A stretch of DNA of 58,789 nt from Enterococcus pingfangensis (GTDB lineage: Bacteria; Bacillota; Bacilli; Lactobacillales; Enterococcaceae): contig NZ_BJDP01000003.1 of the NCBI RefSeq assembly GCF_005405205.1, positions 1 to 58,789 of the forward strand. Direction: 5' to 3'. The notes beneath the pieces were generated by a model, which was not told the origin of the DNA, searched no databases, and was given only the letters and a program-made list of their open reading frames with translations. Positions 19,296 to 32,450 of this stretch are shown here, piece by piece. The position numbers were made by a program, and so were the translations under genes. Each line of letters starts with the position of its first letter. The stretch's first letter is position 1.

Positions 19296-19760
19296 ATGCC
19301 AAAAGGCGAAGGCAAGTTAGTGGCGCAAAATAAAAAGGCGCGTCATGATTATACGATCACGGATACGATCGAGGCGGGGATCGTCTTGCAAGGGACAGAA
19401 ATCAAATCGATTCGCAACAGCCGGATCAATTTGAAAGATGGGTTCGCACGGATCCGCAATGGCGAGATATTTTTATACAATGTTCATATCAGCCCTTATG
19501 AACAAGGAAATATCTTTAACCACGATCCCGTACGTACACGCAAACTATTGATGCACAAAAAACAAATCGCTCGTTTAGCCGGCGAAGTCAAAAATGCCGG
19601 CATCACCCTCGTTCCTTTGAAAGTTTATTTAAAGGATGGCTATGCGAAAGTCTTGATCGGGGTAGCTAAAGGGAAACATCAATACGACAAGCGAGAAAGT
19701 TTGAAACGCAAAGATGTTGATCGCCAGATTAGCCGAACGTTAAAAAATTACGCACGGTAA
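19296..19760 (+). CDS. smpB: SsrA-binding protein SmpB
   Basis: A 154-residue partner of tmRNA in rescue of stalled ribosomes. The conserved regions [23 protein letters not shown] and [13 protein letters not shown] are present. The start ATG is one base after the rnr stop; a frame open further upstream lies wholly within rnr. No tmRNA gene is found directly downstream, unlike in some relatives. Confidence 0.96.
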   Translation: MPKGEGKLVAQNKKARHDYTITDTIEAGIVLQGTEIKSIRNSRINLKDGFARIRNGEIFLYNVHISPYEQGNIFNHDPVRTRKLLMHKKQIARLAGEVKNAGITLVPLKVYLKDGYAKVLIGVAKGKHQYDKRESLKRKDVDRQISRTLKNYAR

Positions 19761-20048
19761 CAAAATATTCTTTTTCGCATATTTAAAGAGGATCTCTTTA
19801 CTTCATTATAAATTTTGATACGATTAGTTACAATTCGTCCCGCTTTATTTTCGGGCAAAAAGGGCTGTTAAAGCCGTTTTGGTTGAAATAAAATAACGAT
19901 CTAAAAAATAATCTGAGTTAGGCGGAAAAATTTTAAGAAAATTCTTTGAAATTTTCTTTTTCTGGTGGTAACATACGATAGTATTTTGAGGAGCAGCGCT
20001 AAGCAGGCACGAGCTGACGCGAGTCGCTGGGAAGAGAGGTGAACTAGA
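19761..20048 (+). promoter_or_regulatory. Long leader region of the ATP synthase operon
   Basis: About 290 bp without a gene. A candidate promoter is TTTACT-N16-TACGAT near 19796-19823. A weak terminator-like hairpin, AGAAAATT/AATTTTCT with a T-tail, lies at 19936-19960. A GC-richer stretch rich in GCAGCG/GAGTCGCTGG leads to GAGAGGTG, the ribosome binding site for atpB. The order suggests a structured leader, but a specific control element is not recognised. Confidence 0.45.
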
Positions 20049-20762
20049 TTGGATGAAAAATCTTGGGTTTTCCATATTGGTCCCATATGGTTTGATGGTA
20101 CAGTTACGACAATGATTCTTGTAACATGTGTGATCGTATTTCTTATTGTCTATACATTTACACGCAACTTATCATTGAAGCCCAAAGGAAAGCAAAACGC
20201 AATTGAGTGGGTGATTGATTTTACTACGAACATTGTTGGCGACAACATGCCTCGTAAAGAAGTCAGAAATTTTAGTTTGTTCTCATTTACGTTGTTCTTA
20301 TTTATTTTTGTAGCAAACCAAATCGGATTGGTCACAAAGATTGTCAGTGGCAATGAAGTGACTTATTGGAAAAGTCCGACGGCTGACCCATTTGTAACGA
20401 TGGGATTGGCATTACTCGTATTGGTCTTAGCGAATTATCTAGGATCGGAGAAATTAGGCTTAGGCGGCTACATCAAAAATTCTTTCTTCACACCTTCAGG
20501 ATTATTTCCTATTAAGTTGATGGAAGAGTTTACGAATGTTATCACGTTAGGCTTACGTCTTTACGGGAACATTTTTGCTGGTGAAGTATTGCTTTCACTG
20601 ATTGCCAGCATGGTGACAAGCTCTGGATGGTGGACATTGCCATTCGCGATCCCGCTTGAGATGATTTGGATCGCATTCTCATTATTTATCGGTAGTATCC
20701 AAGCATTTGTTTTCACTACTCTATCTATGGTTTATATCAGTCATAAAATCGAGGTAGAATAA
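20049..20762 (+). CDS. atpB: ATP synthase F0 subunit a
   Basis: A 237-residue membrane subunit of the proton channel. Helices include the essential Arg in the motif NVITLGLRLYGNIFAGE. The start is TTG 20049, 8 nt after AGAGGTG; the nearby ATG is out of frame. First gene of the eight-gene operon atpBEFHAGDC. Confidence 0.95.
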   Translation: MDEKSWVFHIGPIWFDGTVTTMILVTCVIVFLIVYTFTRNLSLKPKGKQNAIEWVIDFTTNIVGDNMPRKEVRNFSLFSFTLFLFIFVANQIGLVTKIVSGNEVTYWKSPTADPFVTMGLALLVLVLANYLGSEKLGLGGYIKNSFFTPSGLFPIKLMEEFTNVITLGLRLYGNIFAGEVLLSLIASMVTSSGWWTLPFAIPLEMIWIAFSLFIGSIQAFVFTTLSMVYISHKIEVE

Positions 20763-20771
20763 AAAAATTAA

Positions 20772-21011
<240 letters not shown>

Positions 21012-21101
21012 TAATCGACGCTTTTTTGTTGAGACTTAAAAAGTCTGCGGGCCGCTTGACGGTCTGCGAATGAGGAAGATGAACAGAAAGGAAGACCGAG
21101 T

Positions 21102-21623
21102 ATGCTGAATCTGGTTATTGCTGAGACTGTCAACACAACGCTCGGTAATTTAATCGCCGTTACGGGAGCTTTTGTGATCCTAATGGCATTATTGAAAAAA
21201 TTCGCGTGGGGTGCTATTCAAGATATCCTAAGCAAGCGTGAAGAAAAGATCGCCAATGATCTAGATTCTGCCGAACAGTCACGGATCAAAGCAGCTGAGT
21301 TGGAAAAAGAACGTGAAACTCAGTTAGCAAGTTCTCGCAGTGACGCGGCGGACATCATCAAAAACGCAAAGGAAAGTGGCGAGTTAAGTCGTCAAAACAT
21401 CATCCATGATACAAAAGAAGAAGTCTCACGTCTAAAAGATCGTGCTCAAACTGAGATCAAAGACGAACGCGAAAATGCGTTGATTTCTGTTAAAGATGAC
21501 GTAGCAACACTTTCCTTGCAAATCGCAGAGAAAATCTTGAGCAAAGAGCTTTCGCAAGGCGCTCATCAAGATTTGATCAACGACTACATGGACAAGCTGG
21601 GTAACACGAAACATGAAGCTTGA
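21102..21623 (+). CDS. atpF: ATP synthase F0 subunit b
   Basis: A 173-residue stator subunit with one N-terminal membrane segment (about residues 15-33) and a long charged coiled coil (KREEKIANDLDSAEQSRIKA and onward). It overlaps atpH by 11 nt. Confidence 0.95.
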   Translation: MLNLVIAETVNTTLGNLIAVTGAFVILMALLKKFAWGAIQDILSKREEKIANDLDSAEQSRIKAAELEKERETQLASSRSDAADIIKNAKESGELSRQNIIHDTKEEVSRLKDRAQTEIKDERENALISVKDDVATLSLQIAEKILSKELSQGAHQDLINDYMDKLGNTKHEA

Positions 21624-22158
21624 TAAATACACTGTTGGGAAACGTTATGGCCGAGCTTTGTTTGAATTGGCGATCGAAAATAAAGCTGCCGATACCGTTT
21701 ATCAAGAGTTGTTGACGATTCGGGAAATCTGTAAAGAAATTCCTGATCTAGGAAATATTTTAACCGACGTTCGTCTAGAAGGCGCTGAAAAAAAAGCGAT
21801 CATGGATGCTTTTGTCGGAGGTTTTGACGGGATCGTCAAAAATTTTCTATTAGTTGTTTTTGAATACAATCGCAGCGATGATCTGCCTTTTATGATTGAA
21901 GAATTTGAACATCGTTACGATGCATTGAATAAAATCGCACACGGAACAGTCACAACGGCTGTGCCGCTCTCTGAAGAAAAGAAACAAGAACTCGAATCAA
22001 AAGTCGCTGATGTTTTTGGCTATCAGAAGGCCACATTAACCCCGCTAGTTGACGAATCAATTCTCGGCGGTGTCATCGTTGAAACAGGTCATCGAGTGAT
22101 CGACGGCAGCCTCGCCAGCCAATTAAATGGTCTACGAGCAGCACTTAGTAAAAAGTAG
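21613..22158 (+). CDS. atpH: ATP synthase F1 subunit delta
   Basis: A 181-residue stalk protein (OSCP family) linking F1 to the b dimer. The N-terminal helical bundle begins KYTVGKRYGRALFELA. The C-terminal ESILGGVIVETGHRVIDGSL is the conserved family motif. The start is within the end of atpF. Confidence 0.95.
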   Translation: MKLDKYTVGKRYGRALFELAIENKAADTVYQELLTIREICKEIPDLGNILTDVRLEGAEKKAIMDAFVGGFDGIVKNFLLVVFEYNRSDDLPFMIEEFEHRYDALNKIAHGTVTTAVPLSEEKKQELESKVADVFGYQKATLTPLVDESILGGVIVETGHRVIDGSLASQLNGLRAALSKK

Positions 22159-22177
22159 AGAAGAAGAGGTGAAATGA

Positions 22178-23704
<1,527 letters not shown>

Positions 23705-23722
23705 TCGAGGTGAGAAAAAATC

Positions 23723-26048
<2,326 letters not shown>

Positions 26049-26061
26049 AAAGAGGTGCCCG

Positions 26062-26496
26062 ATGGAACAAGAAAAAAACAAAGTTCTGCAAGTGAACGTT
26101 GTTACTCCAGATGGTAACGTCTATGATCATAGCGCAACGATCGTCGTTGCAAAAACCGTTGCTGGTGAAATCGGTATTTTACCGGACCATGCGCCGATTA
26201 TTGCGCCTCTCGTAATAGATGAAGTTCGTATTCGTCGAACGGATCAAGATACCCATGTCGACTGGATTGCAGTCAATGGCGGGATCATGGAAGTCCGAGA
26301 CAATGTGTTGACGATCATTGCCGATACAGCTGAACGTGAACGCGATATCGATGTCTCGCGTGCCGAAAGAGCAAAACAGCGTGCAGAAGCACGGATTCAA
26401 GAAGCGCGTGAAAAACAAGACACTGACCAATTAAGTCGTGCCGAAGTTGCTTTGCATCGTGCAATGAATCGTATCAAAGTTTCAAAACATCGTTAA
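26062..26496 (+). CDS. atpC: ATP synthase F1 subunit epsilon
   Basis: A 144-residue subunit with an N-terminal beta-sandwich ([20 protein letters not shown]) and a C-terminal helical pair ([19 protein letters not shown]) that can inhibit ATPase activity. AGAGGTGCCCG precedes the ATG. Last gene of the operon. Confidence 0.95.
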   Translation: MEQEKNKVLQVNVVTPDGNVYDHSATIVVAKTVAGEIGILPDHAPIIAPLVIDEVRIRRTDQDTHVDWIAVNGGIMEVRDNVLTIIADTAERERDIDVSRAERAKQRAEARIQEAREKQDTDQLSRAEVALHRAMNRIKVSKHR

Positions 26497-26540
26497 ACAC
26501 AGTTTTAGCAGAATTTTTTCTGGTCTGCTGTGTAGTTGCT

Positions 26541-26574
26541 AAAAAGGTTGTGTCTGTTTGACACAGCCTTTTTA
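26541..26574 (+). terminator. Terminator of the atp operon
   Basis: AAAAAGGTTGTGTC pairs with GACACAGCCTTTTT across a 5-nt loop, so both arms are symmetrical. A further inverted repeat, TTTTAGCA/TGCTAAAA, lies just upstream (26502-26544) and could compete with it. Confidence 0.88.
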
Positions 26575-26777
26575 TGATAGGAAGACGATTTTTCTTAGTT
26601 GTGGGCTGCAATCAATACTTTGTTTTTATTATCAATTCATCAATAAAAATGGGAAAAGTACTCAAAGAATTCAGACAATCAAAAAACTTTTTTGGAATAA
26701 GAAATAAAAATTAAGTTTTTTAAAAGTTTCTGTACAGTTCTTTACGTGCACAATGTGTTCTTCTTTGTATGAATCTG

Positions 26778-26786
26778 TGATATAAT
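26778..26786 (+). promoter_or_regulatory. Extended -10 promoter for the ywzB-like gene and murA
   Basis: TGATATAAT, with TATAAT at 26781-26786, lies 35 nt before the ATG. The 200 bp from the atp terminator to here is AT-rich and holds no gene I can support. Confidence 0.55.
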
Positions 26787-26820
26787 CCAAATGTTGATTT
26801 TTTTTGAAAGGAAACGACTT

Positions 26821-27054
26821 ATGCAAGTGTTTGGAATTGATGCAATCGTTAGGATCATCTCGCATTTTTCTTTTATTTATTTAGCTTTTTGGGCTTTGAG
26901 ATCATTGCGGGTCGAAAATCTATTCAAAGCATTTAAAGAAGCGCAAGTTCGTGTTGCGATTCTAATGCTGGCGATCGTCATAGGTTTTATTTGCAGTACG
27001 TTTTTCTTAGAAATCATTCTTTTGAGCAAAAATATATTTTTGACATTTAATTAA
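26821..27054 (+). CDS. DUF1146 family membrane protein, YwzB-like
   Basis: A 77-residue protein with two membrane helices (about residues 10-27 and 44-68). The family is unknown in function, but it lies between the atp operon and murA in Bacillus too. I start at ATG 26821 after AAAGGAAA; an earlier in-frame start lies in the promoter region. Confidence 0.8.
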   Translation: MQVFGIDAIVRIISHFSFIYLAFWALRSLRVENLFKAFKEAQVRVAILMLAIVIGFICSTFFLEIILLSKNIFLTFN

Positions 27055-27099
27055 GGTACATAGACGAGAAAATCGATTAGCTTTTTTGGAGGGAATACA

Positions 27100-28401
27100 A
27101 TGGAAGAAATCATCGTTCGTGGTGGCAAACAATTAAAAGGAACGGTACATATTGAAGGAGCAAAAAATGCTGTACTGCCAATTTTGGCTGCAACTTTATT
27201 AGCTGAAGAAGGAACATCAACGCTAAGCAATGTTCCAATCTTATCTGATGTTTTTACCATGAATCAAGTGATTCGTTATTTGAACACAGATGTTGAATTT
27301 AACGAAGAAAGTAAAGAAATTACTGTAGATGCTACGCGTCAATTGAATGTGGAAGCTCCTTATGAGTACGTAAGCAAGATGCGGGCATCAATCGTTGTAA
27401 TGGGCCCATTATTGGCTCGAAATGGTCATGCAAAAGTTGCGATGCCGGGCGGCTGCGCAATCGGCAAACGTCCAATTGATTTGCATCTAAAAGGATTTCA
27501 AGCTTTAGGCGCGAAAATCATCCAAAAAAATGGCTACATCGAAGCGATTGCTGATGAATTAGTCGGCGATACAATCTACTTGGATTTCCCAAGTGTCGGT
27601 GCGACCCAAAATATTATGATGGCTGCTGTGAAAGCAAAAGGGACAACAGTGATTGAAAACGTTGCTCGCGAACCTGAAATTGTTGATTTAGCTAACTTTT
27701 TGAATAAAATGGGCGCTAACATCCATGGTGCTGGTACAGAAACGATGCGTATCGAAGGCGTTACTCATCTGCATGCTGTTTCTCACCCAATCGTTCAAGA
27801 TCGCATTGAAGCCGGAACATTTATGGTTGCTGCTGCAATGAATGAAGGAAATGTTTTGATCGATGGTGCAATCCCTGAACACAATCGTCCATTGATTTCA
27901 AAATTGATTGAAATGGGTGTTAAGATTACTGAAGAAAATGACGGCTTGCGAGTGATCGGTCCCAAAGTATTAAAAGCTACCGATATCAAAACAATGCCTC
28001 ATCCAGGTTTCCCAACAGATATGCAAGCACAAATGACGGCTATTCAATTAGTTGCAGAAGGCGTCAGCACAACGACTGAAACTGTTTTTGAGAACCGTTT
28101 CCAACATTTAGAAGAAATGCGCAGAATGAATGCCCAAGTCAAGATCGACAACAATGTTGCTTTGATCAAAGGCGGTTCTGAATTACAAGGAGCAGAAGTT
28201 TATGCGACTGATTTACGTGCCGCAGCTGCGCTAGTACTAGCTGGCTTACGTGCAAAAGGAATGACGCGTGTACGCAACTTGAAATATTTGGACCGTGGCT
28301 ACTATCAATTCCATGCAAAACTTCAACAATTAGGTGCAGACGTAGAGCGTATGGACAGCGATAGCAAGAAAGCAGCGGACGCTGCAACTGTCTTAGCTTA
28401 A
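27100..28401 (+). CDS. murA: UDP-N-acetylglucosamine 1-carboxyvinyltransferase MurA
   Basis: A 433-residue enzyme of the first committed step of peptidoglycan synthesis, moving enolpyruvate from PEP to UDP-GlcNAc. The active-site Cys119 in [15 protein letters not shown] is present, so sensitivity to fosfomycin is expected from family knowledge. The N-terminal [13 protein letters not shown] motif is intact. TTGGAGGG precedes the ATG. Gram-positives often have two murA copies; this one, next to ywzB, corresponds to the main copy. Confidence 0.96.
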   Translation: MEEIIVRGGKQLKGTVHIEGAKNAVLPILAATLLAEEGTSTLSNVPILSDVFTMNQVIRYLNTDVEFNEESKEITVDATRQLNVEAPYEYVSKMRASIVVMGPLLARNGHAKVAMPGGCAIGKRPIDLHLKGFQALGAKIIQKNGYIEAIADELVGDTIYLDFPSVGATQNIMMAAVKAKGTTVIENVAREPEIVDLANFLNKMGANIHGAGTETMRIEGVTHLHAVSHPIVQDRIEAGTFMVAAAMNEGNVLIDGAIPEHNRPLISKLIEMGVKITEENDGLRVIGPKVLKATDIKTMPHPGFPTDMQAQMTAIQLVAEGVSTTTETVFENRFQHLEEMRRMNAQVKIDNNVALIKGGSELQGAEVYATDLRAAAALVLAGLRAKGMTRVRNLKYLDRGYYQFHAKLQQLGADVERMDSDSKKAADAATVLA

Positions 28402-28412
28402 GGAGTAGATTT

Positions 28413-28589
28413 ATGAGTTCTGGTGAACATATCTTACGCAACTTGATTCGGATCGTAGCAATTTTACTAGCTGGTATTCTTTTGTTCATCATCGGCAGTA
28501 TGATTGGTTATGGTGTAATGGGTGGCGGAAATCCTTTTAAAGTATTATTACCGGACGTTTGGCGGCATATTTTGGAATTTATCCATTAG
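28413..28589 (+). CDS. EpuA-like small membrane protein (DNA-directed RNA polymerase subunit beta family)
   Basis: A 58-residue ORF reading MSSGEHILRNLIRIVAILLA and ending HILEFIH. It has a single membrane helix and a Gly-rich loop (MIGYGVMGGGNP). Short proteins of this kind after murA are annotated in Lactobacillales as EpuA or, misleadingly, RNA polymerase beta subunit. AAGGAGTAGATTT precedes the ATG, 11 nt after murA, so they are cotranscribed. Confidence 0.8.
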   Translation: MSSGEHILRNLIRIVAILLAGILLFIIGSMIGYGVMGGGNPFKVLLPDVWRHILEFIH

Positions 28590-28619
28590 TTCGATACGTC
28601 AGAAGTTAAACAGATCGAT

Positions 28620-28655
28620 AAAGAGATCGCCCATTTTGGTGTGATCTCTTTTTTA
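28620..28655 (+). terminator. Terminator of the murA operon
   Basis: AAAGAGATC and GATCTCTTT pair across a 14-nt loop and are followed by TTTA. Confidence 0.82.
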
Positions 28656-28711
28656 CCAATTTTATTTACTGGATTAGTCAGTAACAAAGAAATCAGTTTC
28701 GAGGTGTGAAA

Positions 28712-29008
28712 ATGAATGTTTTAAGTAAAGGATTGATTTTATTCGTTCGCGGGTATCAGCGCTTCATCTCACCGTTGACGCCGCCTTCATGCCGTTATTA
28801 TCCTACCTGTTCCAGTTATATGATCAAAGCGATCCAAGTTCACGGGGCACTTAAAGGATTCTTGATGGGGATTTCCCGGATTTTGCGCTGCCATCCTCTG
28901 GCAAAAGCTGGATTAGATTATGTACCGGTAAAATTTTCATTGCGAAAAAATTTAGTCGATCATGAAGAACCTGAGTACCCGCAGTTGAAACAGGGAACAA
29001 ACAATTAA
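28712..29008 (+). CDS. yidD: Membrane protein insertion efficiency factor YidD
   Basis: A 98-residue protein of the YidD family. The signature region [19 protein letters not shown] and later [20 protein letters not shown] carry the three conserved Cys. It helps YidC-dependent insertion of inner-membrane proteins. I take ATG 28712; an in-frame GTG at 28706 overlaps the GAGGTG ribosome binding site. Confidence 0.93.
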   Translation: MNVLSKGLILFVRGYQRFISPLTPPSCRYYPTCSSYMIKAIQVHGALKGFLMGISRILRCHPLAKAGLDYVPVKFSLRKNLVDHEEPEYPQLKQGTNN

Positions 29009-29112
29009 AAGACCTATCTTAGAGGTCGATTCGTGTCTAGAGAAGTTCCTTTTTGGTGCTTATTCAAAGGTTCAAAAAATTCAGCATTAAAAACTTTAGT
29101 TATTTTAAAATT

Positions 29113-29150
29113 ATCTCTTTGACTGTTTATCGGTTAGAGAGATTTTTTTT
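29113..29150 (+). terminator. Terminator after yidD
   Basis: ATCTCTTTGAC pairs imperfectly with GTTAGAGAGAT and is followed by eight T. The region from 29009 to here contains a further weak hairpin but no gene. Confidence 0.75.
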
Positions 29151-29173
29151 AGTTATCTAATAGATTTTCTTGA

Positions 29174-29187
29174 TGTAAGCGCTAATA
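29174..29187 (+). promoter_or_regulatory. Candidate cre (CcpA) site upstream of livJ
   Basis: TGTAAGCGCTAATA matches the cre consensus TGWAANCGNTNWCA at every position but one. It lies about 45 bp upstream of the -35 box, a position compatible with activation. Not a strong call on its own. Confidence 0.4.
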
Positions 29188-29213
29188 ATTGTTTGATAAT
29201 ACAGAATTATTAA

Positions 29214-29228
29214 AATATTCAGATAATT
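29214..29228 (+). promoter_or_regulatory. Candidate CodY box for the liv operon
   Basis: AATATTCAGATAATT matches the CodY consensus AATTTTCWGAAAATT at 13 of 15 positions. It ends 3 bp before the livJ -35 element. CodY is a branched-chain amino acid and GTP sensor, so control of this operon would make sense. Confidence 0.65.
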
Positions 29229-29231
29229 TAA

Positions 29232-29260
29232 TTGACAGTGAGAGTTTTTTGCTTTATATT
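29232..29260 (+). promoter_or_regulatory. Promoter of livJHMGF
   Basis: A consensus TTGACA (29232-29237), 17-nt spacer and TATATT (29255-29260). Confidence 0.85.
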
Positions 29261-29307
29261 CTTTAATATCTTAACAGATTATCATCATTTTATTAGGGGG
29301 TAACAGA

Positions 29308-30471
29308 ATGAAGAAGAGAACAGTCGCGGTTTTAGCAGCCGGTTTATTTTTATTTGGTGCATGTGGTTCACCTAAAGCTAATGATAGCAGTGGTGGCGAA
29401 GATGCCAAGACCATCAAAATCGGGGGGAACTTTGAGTTGTCAGGTGCCACTGCAGCTTATGGGGAAGTAGAAAATGATGGCGCCAAATTAGCCGTCGAAC
29501 AAATTAATAAAGATGGCGGGATCGACGGAAAGAAAATCGAGTATATTTCAAAAGATAATAAATCAGATAACAATGAAGCTGCATCTGTCGCAGCGAACTT
29601 GACGACGAAAGATGAAGTAGTTGCAATCGTTGGTCCAGCAACATCAGGTGCAACAAAAGCAACATTGCCGAACTTAACAAAAGCGAAAGTACCGGCAGTA
29701 ACACCTTCTGGAACAGATGATGCAATCACTGTTCAAAAAGGAAAAGTTCAAGATTATATTTTCCGTGCATGTTTCCAAGATAGTTTCCAAGGGATCGTGT
29801 TGGCAAAATATGCAGAAGAAAATTTGAAAGCCGATAAAGCTGTCATTCTTGGGGACAACTCAAGTGATTACGCAATCGGATTAACAAAAGCCTTCAAAAA
29901 GACTTATAAAGGCGACATTGTCGCAGAAGAAAACTTTACTGCAGGCGATAAAGATTTCCAAGCAGTGCTGACGAAGATCAAAGACAAAGACTTTGATGTA
30001 ATCTATCTTCCTGGTTACTACACAGAAGCCGGCTTAATCATCAAGCAAGCACGTGAAATGGGAATTGACCAACCAATTCTTGGAGCTGACGGTTTTGCTG
30101 ATGAAAAATTGGTTGCAACAGCAGGAGCAAGCAATGTTAATAATATTTACTATACGGGTCACTTCTCAACAAAAGCACCAGCAACAGACAAAGTTGAACC
30201 ATTTGTTAAAGCTTACGAAGAGAAATACGGCAAACAACCCTCTTCATTCAATGCCTTGGCATATGATGCTGTTTATATGATCAAACAAGCAATTGAGGAC
30301 GAAGGTGAAGCAACACCAGCGGCGATCCAAAAAGGCTTGGATAACTTGAAAGACTTTGAAGGTGTAACCGGTAAGATCTCGATAGATGAAGATCACAATC
30401 CTGTCAAATCAGCGGTTGTCCTTGGTCTGACGAACGGAAAAGAATCTTCTGCTGAAACCGTAAATCCATAA
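29308..30471 (+). CDS. livJ: Branched-chain amino acid ABC transporter substrate-binding lipoprotein
   Basis: A 387-residue extracellular lipoprotein. The signal peptide ends in the lipobox FGAC with Cys19. The Leu/Ile/Val-binding fold (periplasmic binding type I) begins IKIGGNFELSGATAAYGEVE and includes VGPATSGATKA. RBS AGGGGG is 10 nt before the ATG. A terminator-like hairpin follows before livH, which would set a higher level of binding protein than of the membrane parts. Confidence 0.93.
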   Translation: MKKRTVAVLAAGLFLFGACGSPKANDSSGGEDAKTIKIGGNFELSGATAAYGEVENDGAKLAVEQINKDGGIDGKKIEYISKDNKSDNNEAASVAANLTTKDEVVAIVGPATSGATKATLPNLTKAKVPAVTPSGTDDAITVQKGKVQDYIFRACFQDSFQGIVLAKYAEENLKADKAVILGDNSSDYAIGLTKAFKKTYKGDIVAEENFTAGDKDFQAVLTKIKDKDFDVIYLPGYYTEAGLIIKQAREMGIDQPILGADGFADEKLVATAGASNVNNIYYTGHFSTKAPATDKVEPFVKAYEEKYGKQPSSFNALAYDAVYMIKQAIEDEGEATPAAIQKGLDNLKDFEGVTGKISIDEDHNPVKSAVVLGLTNGKESSAETVNP

Positions 30472-30491
30472 TTACTCGGAATAAAGCAGGC

Positions 30492-30528
30492 AAGGGGGTG
30501 TGCCAATGGAAGTTGGTACACCCTTTTT
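30492..30528 (+). terminator. Intra-operon terminator between livJ and livH
   Basis: GGGTGTGCCAA pairs with TTGGTACACCC (one G-T) across a 6-nt loop and is followed by TTTTTA. As livHMGF have no clear promoter of their own, partial read-through is likely. Confidence 0.82.
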
Positions 30529-30587
30529 AAGAATCAAAGCACAAAATGATCGACCACTCTATTTTTTAGAAAAGTGATGTGATAAAA

Positions 30588-31466
30588 ATGGAAGTATTTA
30601 TTCAGCAAATTGTTAACGGACTTTTCCTAGGTAGTGTTTATGCACTGATGGCGCTAGGTTATACCATGGTATATGGGATCATCAAATTGATTAACTTTGC
30701 TCATGGTGAGATCTATATGATCGGGTCTTTCATCGGCTACTTTTTGATCAACCAATTTAATATGGGATTCTTTCCAGCATTGGTTTTATCAATGGCGGGC
30801 AGTGCAGTATTAGGAGTTGTCATCGAATTTCTAGCTTATCGTCCATTAAGAAATTCAACCCGAATCGCAGCTTTGATCACGGCAATTGGTGTTTCGTATC
30901 TATTACAAAATATCATGATCTATTTTTTCAGTTCAACGACAAGACCATTTCCGCAAGTCATTAAATTGCAAGTCTTCAAATTTGGTTTTTTGAGTGTTTC
31001 AAATATTCAGTTATTGATTTTAGGACTGTCATTATTCTTGATGATTGCGTTAAACATCATTGTACAAAAAACCAAAATGGGAAAAGCAATGCGTGCAGTG
31101 AGTGTCGATACTGATGCGGCACAGTTGATGGGGATCGATGTCAATCGGACGATTTCATTTACGTTTGCATTAGGTTCTGCATTAGCCGCTGCTGGCGGGA
31201 TGATGATCGGGCTGTATTACAATTCGATCGATCCAATGATGGGCTATATTCCCGGACTGAAATCATTTATCGCGGCAGTTTTAGGCGGAATCGGGATCAT
31301 TCCTGGTGCGGCAATCGGTGGTTTTGTCATCGGCTTGATTGAAACCTTGACTACTGCCTTAGGTTTCTCGGATTTCAAAGATGCGGTAGTTTACATCGTT
31401 TTGATTTTGATCTTATTAGTTCGTCCAGCCGGAATTTTAGGCAAACATGTAAAAGAGAAAGTGTAG
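30588..31466 (+). CDS. livH: Branched-chain amino acid ABC transporter permease LivH
   Basis: A 292-residue integral membrane permease. It shows the family start QQIVNGLFLGSVYALMALGY and GGIGIIPGAAIGG near the C-terminus, with eight or so hydrophobic segments. I use ATG 30588; an in-frame GTG lies at 30579. The ribosome binding site is weak (AAGTGATGTGA). It abuts livM. Confidence 0.92.
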   Translation: MEVFIQQIVNGLFLGSVYALMALGYTMVYGIIKLINFAHGEIYMIGSFIGYFLINQFNMGFFPALVLSMAGSAVLGVVIEFLAYRPLRNSTRIAALITAIGVSYLLQNIMIYFFSSTTRPFPQVIKLQVFKFGFLSVSNIQLLILGLSLFLMIALNIIVQKTKMGKAMRAVSVDTDAAQLMGIDVNRTISFTFALGSALAAAGGMMIGLYYNSIDPMMGYIPGLKSFIAAVLGGIGIIPGAAIGGFVIGLIETLTTALGFSDFKDAVVYIVLILILLVRPAGILGKHVKEKV

Positions 31467-31475
31467 GTGAGTCAA

Positions 31476-32450
31476 ATGAAAAAGAATTTAAAATACAATT
31501 TGATTTGGCTAGCTTTGATCGTGATTGGCTATGCGGTACTATATGCGGCGTATTCTGCCGGATTGGTCAACCTGTTCTTAGATAATATTTTGGTCCAAAT
31601 CGGGATAAATGTCATTTTAGCAGTCGGCTTGAATTTGATCATTGGATTTTCTGGACAATTTTCTTTAGGGCATGCCGGGTTTATGGCGATCGGTGCGTAT
31701 GCGGCGGCTTTGATCTCAATGAATACGCCGACTTACGGTGGCTTTTTCTTAGGGATGGCTGTAGGTGTCATCTTGGCAGGGATCGTTGCTGTAGCAGTAG
31801 GTATCCCAACGTTACGGTTAAGCGGAGATTACTTAGCCATTGCAACTTTAGGTGTCGCGGAGATCATTCGGATCTTATTGATCAATTTTAAAGATATCAC
31901 CAACGGTCCTTCTGGTTTGTTTGGGATCGAGCCATTTGTTGATTGGCAAATGGTTTACGGTTTTATGGCGATCACCACACTATTTATCGTGAACTATATT
32001 CGTTCCGGTGCTGGTCGTGCGACGATGGCGATCCGCGAAGATGAGATCGCAGCAGAAGCGATGGGCGTAAATACGACCAAATATAAAGTGATCGCTTTTG
32101 CATTCGGGGCAATGACGGCTAGTATTGCTGGTTCGCTTTATGCGGGCTATTTACAATCCATTGCACCAAAAGACTTTGCGTTTACTAAGTCGGTGGATAT
32201 CTTGATCTTAGTCGTACTAGGCGGGATCGGAAGTGTCACAGGGACTTTTATCGCGGCGATTTTATTAGGAATCATCAATATGTATCTGCAAGACTTCGGA
32301 ACATTGCGGATGATCATTTATGCGTTGGCATTGATCATTTTAATGATCTTCAAGCCAGGCGGATTGTTAGGCACGAAAGAATTGTCTGTGAAAAAAATAA
32401 TCGATAAGTTCAAAAAAGGAGATGACCAGAATGCCTCTGTTGGAAATTAA
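31476..32450 (+). CDS. livM: Branched-chain amino acid ABC transporter permease LivM
   Basis: A 324-residue permease. The conserved loop GFSGQFSLGHAGFMAIGAY and LGGIGSVTGTFIAA are present with multiple membrane segments. TAGGTGAG is the ribosome binding site and overlaps the livH stop. An in-frame GTG at 31467 is less likely. It overlaps livG by 20 nt. Confidence 0.92.
   Translation: MKKNLKYNLIWLALIVIGYAVLYAAYSAGLVNLFLDNILVQIGINVILAVGLNLIIGFSGQFSLGHAGFMAIGAYAAALISMNTPTYGGFFLGMAVGVILAGIVAVAVGIPTLRLSGDYLAIATLGVAEIIRILLINFKDITNGPSGLFGIEPFVDWQMVYGFMAITTLFIVNYIRSGAGRATMAIREDEIAAEAMGVNTTKYKVIAFAFGAMTASIAGSLYAGYLQSIAPKDFAFTKSVDILILVVLGGIGSVTGTFIAAILLGIINMYLQDFGTLRMIIYALALIILMIFKPGGLLGTKELSVKKIIDKFKKGDDQNASVGN

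Noticed and set aside
19761..20048. tmRNA gene (ssrA) after smpB
   Set aside because: No tRNA-like end, no T-loop and no tag reading frame can be found in this stretch.
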